Below are positions 1-6,140 of a stretch of DNA of 15,251 nt, piece by piece (the stretch's first letter is position 1; every line of letters begins with the position of its first letter). The notes under the pieces were generated by a model, which was not told the DNA's origin, ran no database searches, and was given only the letters and a program-made list of their open reading frames with translations. The stretch lies in NCBI GenBank assembly GCA_938036585.1, contig CALHQN010000128.1, forward strand, positions 1-15,251. The letters run 5' to 3'. A program made the translations under genes and the position numbers. The DNA is from an uncultured Campylobacter sp. GTDB lineage: Bacteria > Campylobacterota > Campylobacteria > Campylobacterales > Campylobacteraceae.

Positions 1-442
1 CTAAGCAAAGATGCGGTGCCGCTTCGTTTTTTATCTCATAGGCACGGCTTAAGTGTAGCTTGCACTCTTCGTCTTTTGAGCTTGCGCCCACGAAAACGCT
101 GAGCTCGTTTGCCTTGTGCTTTAAAATTTTGCGAAATTCCTCCTCGTCGTATTTGCCCACGGCGCGGTAGATGATCGCCTCTTTATCGGTGCGCAGATAC
201 TGCTCGTAATAAAGCGCCGGATCGATCGTGTGGGAGAATTCAAACGTGCGCTTTTCCTGCGTGCGCGCGCTTTCGTCTTGCAGATCGTAGATGATGATGC
301 CGTCGCATTCGCAGCCGTTGATGCGCTGCGAGCGTAGCTCGCTAAGGCGCGCGAGATCCTCCGGGGTGGAACTGATTTTGGGTGGAACTATGCCGTAGAG
401 CAAAATTCCGCTCTTTTTATTTCTGATTTTTTCTTTTAACAC
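1..442 (-). CDS. Methylenetetrahydrofolate reductase-like protein (3' part cut off by window edge)
   Basis: The minus-strand frame is open from a GTG at 442 to the window edge, giving 147 codons with no stop. The protein begins VLKEKIRNKKSGILLYG, followed by VPPK and then SQRINGCECDGIIIYD-LQDES, YRAVGKY and SVFVGASS. I recognise this as the short MTHFR-like family of Campylobacterota (FAD-linked TIM-barrel superfamily), whose members are annotated as 5,10-methylenetetrahydrofolate reductases. MTHFR reduces methylene-THF to methyl-THF for methionine synthesis in the cytoplasm. The GTG is chosen because AGGAG lies 8 bases upstream of it. An in-frame ATG at 469 sits inside the TACAAT -10 box and is unlikely to be translated. 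The family call is from memory of motifs, and activity on folate is not shown by the sequence. The gene is divergent from the ATPase gene at 538. Confidence 0.62.
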   Translation of the reverse strand, partial: MLKEKIRNKKSGILLYGIVPPKISSTPEDLARLSELRSQRINGCECDGIIIYDLQDESARTQEKRTFEFSHTIDPALYYEQYLRTDKEAIIYRAVGKYDEEEFRKILKHKANELSVFVGASSKDEECKLHLSRAYEIKNEAAPHLCL

Positions 443-466
443 CTGTGTTTCTCCTGATTTGGCACG

Positions 467-472
467 CATTGT
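467..472 (-). promoter_or_regulatory. Probable -10 box for the MTHFR-like gene
   Basis: TACAAT on the minus strand (472 to 467) lies 24 bases upstream of the GTG start and is preceded by A/T-rich DNA. Campylobacter sigma-70 promoters often lack a clear -35 box, and none is evident here. Its position makes the ATG at 469 part of the promoter, not a start codon. Confidence 0.4.
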
Positions 473-501
473 AGCAAATTTAAATTTAAAAATTTAAATG
501 A

Positions 502-507
502 TATAAT
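502..507 (+). promoter_or_regulatory. Probable -10 box (TATAAT) for the 538 operon
   Basis: A perfect TATAAT lies 30 bases upstream of the GTG start at 538, behind an A/T-rich stretch of AAATTTAAA repeats (476-499) and with no clear -35 box. It would drive the ATPase-plsY-folB run. The ribosome site AAGGAA (527-532) is 5 bases from the GTG. Confidence 0.55.
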
Positions 508-537
508 GGCGCCCGATCTAAAATTTAAGGAATTTAC

Positions 538-2829
538 GTGAAGAGCTTACAAGAAAATTTAAAGCTTTTTTATCTGGGGCTCGAAAACAGCGAGCCGTTT
601 TTGTATAAAAACAAGGATTTGACGACCCACGCGCTTATCATCGGAATGACCGGCAGCGGTAAAACGGGTCTTGGCATCACGCTGCTAGAGGAAGCTGCGA
701 TCGATAATATCCCATCCATCATCATCGATCCAAAGGGCGATCTAACAAATTTAGCTCTTACCTTTCCGCAGATGAGGGCTGAGGATTTTGAGCCCTATAT
801 CGACGAGGCCGAGGCACAAAACAAAGGTCTTAGCGTGCACGAGTATGCCGAGCAGACCGCAAATACCTGGCGCGAAGGGATTGAGGGCTCATATCAAGAT
901 CTGGCGCGGGTGGAGCTTTTGAAAAACAGCGCCGATTTTAGAATTTATACGCCCAAATCAAGCGCAGGGCTTGGGATCAGCCTACTAAGCGACTTTGAAG
1001 CGCCGAAGGGCTTAAACGAAGAGGATTTGAATAACTACGTCGGCGGTATCGCCACTAGCGTGCTAAGCCTCGCAGGGATTAGCAGCGATAATCTCAGCTC
1101 GCCGGAATTTTTACTGATCAGCCAAATTCTGTCCTACCATTTTAACAAAGGCGAGGGGGTGAGCGTGGTGGATCTCATCGCGCAGATCGGCAACCCGCCA
1201 TTCGATAAAATCGGCGTTTTCGACGTTAATACCTTTTTTCCGAGCGATAAGCGAATGGCACTTGCGATGAAGATCAACGCGCTCATCGCAAGTCCGAGCT
1301 TTAAGCTTTGGTGCGAGGGCGAGCGGCTAAATATCGCCAAGATGCTCTTTGATGAAAACGGCAGGGCGAGGGCGAATATATTTTCCATCGCGCATCTAAA
1401 CGACGATGAGAGGATGTTTTTCGTCACGCTGCTTTTGGGCGAGATGATCAAATGGATGCGCACCACCAGCGGTACGAGTTCGTTGCGTGCCGTGCTTTAT
1501 ATGGATGAAATTTACGGCTTCTTCCCGCCAAACGGCAATCCGCCGAGCAAAACTCCGATGCTTACGCTGTTAAAACAGGCTCGCGCATTCGGTCTTGGCT
1601 GCGTACTATCGACGCAAAACCCGGTCGATCTCGATTATAAGGGGCTTAGCAATATCGGTACGTGGTTTATCGGGCGCTTGCAGACTGCACAGGATAAGGA
1701 GCGCGTCATCAGCGGTCTAAGCGGCATCGGCTCAAATCCGATCGATAAAAGCGTACTGATGGAGAAAATTTCAAACCTTAAAAAGCGAAATTTTTTGGTA
1801 AAAAACATCAACGAGGACGTGCTGCGAGTGATCGAGACGCGCTTTGCGCTAAGCTATTTAAAGGGCCCTTTAAGCAACGAGCAAATTTCAAATTTAACGA
1901 AGGATAAAAAGGCTGAAATTTCATCCGTGCCGGGCGCCGCGCAAGGCGTCAAATCCGCCGGAGCCGCCAAGCCCGTAGTTTCTGCTGAAATTTCGCAGCT
2001 TTACAGCTACGGCGCGAGCCTTGAGCTAAGCCCGTATCTATATGCAAGCGCAAAGATGCGATTTTGTGACAAGGGGGTTGATTTTACGCAGCAGCGCTCC
2101 TTTTTACTATCGCTTTCGGACGGGGATGAAATCGATTGGAATGAAGCTAGTACGCGAGAAGTTGCAAATTTAAGCGGACAGGAGCAAGCGGGCTCGCTCT
2201 ACGGCGCGCTTCCTAGCTTCATCGCGGGCGCAAAAAATTTAAACTCTCAGCTTAAAAGTTTTAAGGAGTGGATCTACCGCAACGAAAAGTTAGAACTTTT
2301 TAGCGCGCTTGATCTGCTCTCAAAACCGGGCGAGAGCAGGGAGGAATTTTTTGTGCGCCTAAGTGATAAGGCGAATGAAATTTTAGAAGCGAAAACCGAC
2401 GAGATCGCGGCTAAATTTGAAAAGGAAAAGGCGCGCCTTGAGGATAAAATTTCGCGCGCTAGCGAAAAATACGAGAAGGAAAAGAGCGACGTGCTAAGCC
2501 GCGGCGTAGATACCGCACTAAGCATAGGCGGAGCGATCTTGGGCGCGTTTTTAGGCCGCTCGCGCAGCGCCGGTAACATCTCCAAAGCGATCAGCGGCGC
2601 CAAGAGCGCGCATAAAATTTTAAACGAACGAAGCGAAGCCAAAAATGCACAAAACAGCCTAAGCGCGCTGCAAGAGGAGCTGGAAGTGCTTACACAGAAA
2701 TTTGAAAGCGAAGTGGACGCGCTAAAACAGAGCCTGGATCTAAAAAATATCAAGCTTGAAACAAAGGAAATCGCGCCGAAGAAAACGGACATTTACGACG
2801 AGAAAATTTCACTGCTTTGGAAGAGTTAA
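538..2829 (+). CDS. HerA/DUF87-type P-loop ATPase with C-terminal coiled coils
   Basis: A 763-residue AAA+/RecA-fold ATPase of the HerA-FtsK group (DUF87/DUF853-like helicases). Walker A is GMTGSGKT at 36-43, followed by IIIDPKGD at 61-68, a region typical of HerA-like translocases. Walker B is VLYMDE, with D323 and E324. The stretch LSTQNP (358-363) through FIGR (377-380) fits the sensor and arginine-finger region of hexameric motors. The C-terminal third is different: a charged coiled coil (about 610-655), a short glycine-rich segment (GGAILGAFLG, 664-673), then a second coiled coil (about 695-740). I recall this arrangement from other bacterial DUF87 ATPases, so it is probably a family trait. 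The GTG start has AAGGAA 5 bases upstream. The substrate is unknown; DNA translocation is inferred from the family only. plsY follows 9 bases after its stop. Confidence 0.75.
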   Translation: MKSLQENLKLFYLGLENSEPFLYKNKDLTTHALIIGMTGSGKTGLGITLLEEAAIDNIPSIIIDPKGDLTNLALTFPQMRAEDFEPYIDEAEAQNKGLSVHEYAEQTANTWREGIEGSYQDLARVELLKNSADFRIYTPKSSAGLGISLLSDFEAPKGLNEEDLNNYVGGIATSVLSLAGISSDNLSSPEFLLISQILSYHFNKGEGVSVVDLIAQIGNPPFDKIGVFDVNTFFPSDKRMALAMKINALIASPSFKLWCEGERLNIAKMLFDENGRARANIFSIAHLNDDERMFFVTLLLGEMIKWMRTTSGTSSLRAVLYMDEIYGFFPPNGNPPSKTPMLTLLKQARAFGLGCVLSTQNPVDLDYKGLSNIGTWFIGRLQTAQDKERVISGLSGIGSNPIDKSVLMEKISNLKKRNFLVKNINEDVLRVIETRFALSYLKGPLSNEQISNLTKDKKAEISSVPGAAQGVKSAGAAKPVVSAEISQLYSYGASLELSPYLYASAKMRFCDKGVDFTQQRSFLLSLSDGDEIDWNEASTREVANLSGQEQAGSLYGALPSFIAGAKNLNSQLKSFKEWIYRNEKLELFSALDLLSKPGESREEFFVRLSDKANEILEAKTDEIAAKFEKEKARLEDKISRASEKYEKEKSDVLSRGVDTALSIGGAILGAFLGRSRSAGNISKAISGAKSAHKILNERSEAKNAQNSLSALQEELEVLTQKFESEVDALKQSLDLKNIKLETKEIAPKKTDIYDEKISLLWKS

Positions 2830-2838
2830 AGGGATTTT

Positions 2839-3495
2839 ATGAAAGAGAACGGAATTTTAGACTTTATACTTAGCATCGTTATGGCGCCAAATTTTTGGTG
2901 CTACGTCGCGGCGTATCTGATCGCTGCGATCCCTTTTGGGCTGCTGATCGGCAAATACCTCGGCGGCGTGGATATCAAAAGCGAGGGCAGCGGCTCCATA
3001 GGCGCCACCAACGTCCTTCGCGTCTTAAAAACTCGCGATCCGAAAAAAGCAAAAAAGCTCGCGATCCTCACTGTCGCTTGCGACGCGCTAAAGGGCGTCC
3101 TGCCGATACTGATCGCGCGGGCCTTGGGCTTTGATCAAAACGTGCTGTGGGGTATGGCGGTCTTTGCAGTTCTTGGGCACTGCTTCAGTCCGTATCTAAA
3201 ATTTAACGGCGGCAAGGGCATTGCGACGGGAGCCGGCGTGCTTGCTTGCTTTATTCCTATCGAGCTTATCATCGCGCTTGCCGTTTGGTTTGTAGTCGGC
3301 AAGACGGTTAAAATTTCATCCGTAGCATCGCTTGCAGCGGCGCTCGCTCTAGTTATCGCAAGCTACGTGATCCATCCGCAGATGCCAGGCATCAATACCC
3401 ATGCACCGATCTTTCTGATAGTTTTCATCGTATTTTACAAACACGCGCCGAATATCGCCAGGCTGCTTAAGGGCGAGGAAAAGCGCGTAGTATGA
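2839..3495 (+). CDS. plsY: Acyl-phosphate:glycerol-3-phosphate acyltransferase PlsY
   Basis: An integral membrane enzyme that transfers an acyl group from acyl-phosphate to the sn-1 position of glycerol-3-phosphate, the first step of phosphatidic acid synthesis in the inner membrane. All three PlsY signature loops are visible: SGSIGATNVLR (51-61), GHCFSPYLKFNGGKG (113-127) and HAPNIARLLKGEE (202-214). Hydrophobic segments lie at about 20-38, 75-95, 104-118, 130-153 and 160-200, as expected for the five-helix PlsY fold. Its 218 residues are close to the family norm. The N-terminus is slightly long, and Met15 is a possible alternative start, but the first ATG has AAGGGA 5 bases upstream. It sits 9 bases after the ATPase gene and overlaps folB by 4 bases (ATGA), indicating one transcript. 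Confidence 0.95.
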   Translation: MKENGILDFILSIVMAPNFWCYVAAYLIAAIPFGLLIGKYLGGVDIKSEGSGSIGATNVLRVLKTRDPKKAKKLAILTVACDALKGVLPILIARALGFDQNVLWGMAVFAVLGHCFSPYLKFNGGKGIATGAGVLACFIPIELIIALAVWFVVGKTVKISSVASLAAALALVIASYVIHPQMPGINTHAPIFLIVFIVFYKHAPNIARLLKGEEKRVV

Positions 3496-3809
3496 TTAAA
3501 ATTTTAATCGAAAAGCTGGAATTCGGTGCGATAATCGGGACGCTGGATTTTGAGCGCAAGCGCGAGCAGCGCGTGTGGGTGTGGGCGAAGTTCGGAGCGG
3601 AGGAGTTTATCGACTATGCGCGGGTTTGCGAATATATCAAAGCGGAGTTTCGCGAGAAAAAATTTCGCCTCGTAGAGGACGCGCTAAAATACTTCGCGCA
3701 GGAGTTCCACTCAAAATTTCGCTCGATGGATTATTTTTATATGAAAATTTTAAAACCCGAAATTTTACAAGACGCAAACGTCGGCGCAGAAATCGAGATA
3801 AAATTTTAA
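3492..3809 (+). CDS. folB: Dihydroneopterin aldolase FolB
   Basis: A 105-residue cytoplasmic enzyme that converts 7,8-dihydroneopterin to 6-hydroxymethyl-dihydropterin and glycolaldehyde in folate synthesis. Family landmarks are the N-terminal strand ending IIGTLDFER (14-22, with the conserved Glu21), DYARV (41-45, Tyr42), the pterin-anchoring glutamate in RLVEDA (Glu62) and the C-terminal ILKPE containing the likely catalytic Lys88. The core is slightly short and divergent from E. coli FolB, as expected in Campylobacter. Its ATG overlaps the plsY stop in ATGA, which implies translational coupling. plsY-folB next to cosR matches my memory of C. jejuni Cj0357c-Cj0355c, which supports the call. 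Confidence 0.82.
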   Translation: MIKILIEKLEFGAIIGTLDFERKREQRVWVWAKFGAEEFIDYARVCEYIKAEFREKKFRLVEDALKYFAQEFHSKFRSMDYFYMKILKPEILQDANVGAEIEIKF

Positions 3810-3826
3810 AATTTCTTTAAAAAAAC

Positions 3827-3855
3827 TTGAAATTTTGCTTAAAATATGTTAGAAT
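3827..3855 (+). promoter_or_regulatory. Sigma-70-type promoter of the cosR operon
   Basis: TTGAAA (3827-3832) is separated by 17 bases from TAGAAT (3850-3855). A TG one base ahead of the -10 (3847-3848) makes it an extended -10. It lies in the 76-base gap between folB and cosR, 30 bases before the ATG. This is the best-formed promoter in the window and implies that cosR can be expressed independently of plsY-folB. The ribosome site AAGGAA is at 3875-3880. Confidence 0.65.
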
Positions 3856-3885
3856 CGCCGCAAAATTTTAAGGTAAGGAAATTAA

Positions 3886-4557
3886 ATGAGAATTTTAATA
3901 GTCGAGGACGAGGTAACTTTAAACAAGACGATAGCGGAGGGGCTAGCGGAGTTTGGGTATCAGACGGACAGCTCGGAAAGTTTCAAAGATGCCGAGTATT
4001 ACGTGGGTATTCGAAATTACGATTTAGTGCTGACCGATTGGATGCTTCCTGACGGCAATGGTATCGATCTCATCGCTCTTGTTAAGCAAAAATCTGCGCG
4101 AACCTCGGTCGTCGTGCTATCTGCAAAAGACGATAAAGAAAGCGAAATAAAGGCACTTCGCGCGGGCGCGGATGATTTTATCAAAAAGCCTTTCGATTTT
4201 GATATTTTGGTAGCGCGCCTTGAGGCTAGACTTCGCTTCGGCGGCTCAAATATCATCAAAATCGACGATCTTATCATCGATCCGGACGAGGAAAAGATCA
4301 CATATCTAGGTCAAGAGATCGAGCTTAAGGGCAAGCCGTTTGAGGTGCTAACTCACCTGGCGCGCCACAGCGATCAGATCGTAAGCAAAGAGCAGCTATT
4401 AGACGCTATCTGGGAGGAGCCTGAGCTCGTTACGCCAAACGTGATCGAAGTCGCTATCAATCAAATTCGCCAGAAAATGGATAAGCCTCTAAATATCTCT
4501 ACGATCGAGACCGTTCGCAGACGCGGATATAGATTTTGCTTTCCACAAAAAGCCTAA
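3886..4557 (+). CDS. cosR: OmpR-family response regulator CosR (HsrA/HP1043 orthologue)
   Basis: A 223-residue regulator with a receiver domain (1-115) and a winged-helix DNA-binding domain (about 122-223). The C-terminal half is nearly identical, as I remember it, to C. jejuni CosR (Cj0355c) and H. pylori HsrA: GKPFEVLTHLARH, IVSKEQLLDAIWEEPE, VIEVAINQIRQKMDKP and ETVRRRGYRF. CosR/HsrA is essential and controls oxidative-stress and central functions, acting as an orphan with a degenerate receiver. In this copy the receiver looks canonical: acidic pair E7/D8, phospho-acceptor D51 (VLTDWMLPDG), S79 and K101 (FIKKPF). The ATG has AAGGAA 5 bases upstream. The next gene, a histidine kinase, overlaps its end by 22 bases, so phosphorylation control is plausible here. 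Confidence 0.88.
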   Translation: MRILIVEDEVTLNKTIAEGLAEFGYQTDSSESFKDAEYYVGIRNYDLVLTDWMLPDGNGIDLIALVKQKSARTSVVVLSAKDDKESEIKALRAGADDFIKKPFDFDILVARLEARLRFGGSNIIKIDDLIIDPDEEKITYLGQEIELKGKPFEVLTHLARHSDQIVSKEQLLDAIWEEPELVTPNVIEVAINQIRQKMDKPLNISTIETVRRRGYRFCFPQKA

Positions 4558-5843
4558 GAGTCCGCTTTGTAATACAATTAGCATCCGCTTCATTGATGCT
4601 AATTGTCGTTTTTTCGGTAATGCTCTATAATTATATGAGAATTACCATCTTCGAAACCCCCGTACAAAACCTTCTCGTAAGAGCTCAAAAAATTTCGGAA
4701 GCCTCCGTGCCGATAGATAAAATTTCATCTTTTCTGCAAGATACCGCGGGCGAATACGAGAGTAAAATCATCGAAAACGGAGGGCTGAATAAGCCTAAAT
4801 TTATCGAAAGCTCCGAGGGCGGCAGGAGCTATTTGCAGCTGCACTACCCCTACGGCAAGGATAAAATTTTAAGCATAAAGACCGATGTAAGCCTCTACAC
4901 CGATATCGTAAATCAGATACTCGCAGATATTATTTTGGTAAATTTAGTGATGATATTTTTGGTGGTGTTTTACGCGATGCTTCTTTCTCGCACGCTGCTA
5001 ATGCCGATTAAAACGATTAGTCAGAGGCTCGCTTCGGTGGATGAAAAATTTTTAAAACCTATCGACGGAGCCGAAATTCCAAGCGAATTTAGCCCGCTTT
5101 CAAACAGCATAAACCGCCTTCTTGAGCGCATCGAGACCTTTATTTTATATCAAAAAGAGCTTTTTATCGGCATCGCGCACGAGCTTAAGACTCCGCTGGC
5201 GGTGATGAAAACCAAAAACGAAGTCACGCTAATTAAGCCGCGCGAGAGAGAGAAATATATCGAGGCGCTTAAAAATAATAACGACTCGATCGACAATATG
5301 AATAAGATGATCAGCTCGATCTTGGAGATCGGGCGGCAGGAGGGGGCGCAGTTCGAGGCGCCCGAGCAGACCGATATGATCGCTTATCTTAAGGAGCTAT
5401 GCGTAAATTTCACGATCTTAGCGCGCACCGTTTCAAAGGACGTCGAGCTAAACTTAAGCCCCGAGAAGCTTGATATTTCGGTGCAAAAAAGCCTTTTTAT
5501 GCACGTGATTCAAAATTTCGTCCAAAACGCCATAAAATTTTCTCCGGATGGCGAAAAGGTACTGATCGAGAGCGAAATTTCAGACGGAAATTTCATCGTG
5601 CGGGTCGCAAATAAGGGCGAGCCACTTAACGAAGAGATCGATTATTTCGCCCCTTTTAAGCGCTACGGCGGCAAGCCCGGAGCGGGGCTCGGGCTATTTT
5701 TAGCCAAAAACGCAGCACAAGCGATGGGCGCGCAAGTGGATCTTAAAAACGACCAATCCCGCCATCTAATCGTAGCGAGCTTTAAGCTTCCGCTGAAAAA
5801 TTTAAAAAACAATCCGAAATTTCGATATTTTAAAACAAAATGA
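4536..5843 (+). CDS. Sensor histidine kinase, probable partner of CosR
   Basis: A 435-residue membrane kinase. Transmembrane helix 1 is at about 10-31 and helix 2 at about 131-151, flanking a periplasmic sensor of about 100 residues with no domain I recognise. A HAMP-like linker follows (about 152-205), then HisKA with the phospho-acceptor His215 in GIAHELKTPL, an N box (HVIQNFVQNAIKF, N327 and N331) and a G2 loop GAGLGL (382-387). The G1 box reads VANKGEPL, with Asn359 where many kinases have Asp. The TTG start at 4536 is preceded in frame by a TAG at 4530, so no ATG start further upstream is possible. The next in-frame ATG is codon 21, inside helix 1. The overlap with cosR indicates coupled translation. 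From memory C. jejuni has no kinase at this position. Confidence 0.85.
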   Translation: MLSTKSLRVRFVIQLASASLMLIVVFSVMLYNYMRITIFETPVQNLLVRAQKISEASVPIDKISSFLQDTAGEYESKIIENGGLNKPKFIESSEGGRSYLQLHYPYGKDKILSIKTDVSLYTDIVNQILADIILVNLVMIFLVVFYAMLLSRTLLMPIKTISQRLASVDEKFLKPIDGAEIPSEFSPLSNSINRLLERIETFILYQKELFIGIAHELKTPLAVMKTKNEVTLIKPREREKYIEALKNNNDSIDNMNKMISSILEIGRQEGAQFEAPEQTDMIAYLKELCVNFTILARTVSKDVELNLSPEKLDISVQKSLFMHVIQNFVQNAIKFSPDGEKVLIESEISDGNFIVRVANKGEPLNEEIDYFAPFKRYGGKPGAGLGLFLAKNAAQAMGAQVDLKNDQSRHLIVASFKLPLKNLKNNPKFRYFKTK

Positions 5844-5852
5844 AGCTTTTTA

Positions 5853-5861
5853 TGGTATAAA
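5853..5861 (+). promoter_or_regulatory. Possible extended -10 element before the ferredoxin gene
   Basis: TGGTATAAA lies 33 bases upstream of the ferredoxin ATG, in the 51-base gap after the kinase gene. No -35 box is visible. It could give separate expression of the ferredoxin and phosphatase genes in addition to read-through from the cosR promoter. Confidence 0.35.
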
Positions 5862-5894
5862 AACGCCATAATTTTTTTCAAAGGTTATGCTTAT

Positions 5895-6140
5895 ATGTCA
5901 TTATTGATCACGAAAGAATGCATCTGCTGCGACGCGTGTCGCGAGGAGTGCCCTAATGAAGCTATTTTTGAGGATGAGCCGGTTTACATCATAGATGCCG
6001 ATCGATGCTGCGAATGCGTCGAGGATTACTCCGAGCCCGCATGCATCGTGGTTTGTCCCGTCGAGTGTATCATCACCGACCCCGATAATATCGAGACGGC
6101 AGACGAGCTGAAATACAAACATGTCCATATGGAAATTTAA
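5895..6140 (+). CDS. fdxB: 2[4Fe-4S] ferredoxin, Alvin/YfhL type
   Basis: An 81-residue soluble electron carrier. Cluster-binding cysteines follow the Allochromatium vinosum pattern: C9-x2-C12-x2-C15-x3-C19-P for one site, then C38-x2-C41-x8-C50-x3-C54-P, where the eight-residue insert replaces the usual x2, and a C-terminal helical tail. Ferredoxins of this type carry clusters of very low and unequal potential. Extra cysteines C11, C39 and C58 are probably not ligands. The ribosome site AAAGGT lies ahead of the ATG. Its place between the cosR/kinase pair and the Ppx-like phosphatase matches C. jejuni Cj0354c (fdxB), as I recall. Redox partners cannot be deduced; pyruvate or 2-oxoacid oxidoreductases are likely by family. 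Confidence 0.9.
   Translation: MSLLITKECICCDACREECPNEAIFEDEPVYIIDADRCCECVEDYSEPACIVVCPVECIITDPDNIETADELKYKHVHMEI

Noticed and set aside
442..469. ATG at 469 as start of the MTHFR-like gene
   Set aside because: It lies within the TACAAT -10 box and lacks a ribosome site; the GTG at 442 has AGGAG at good spacing.
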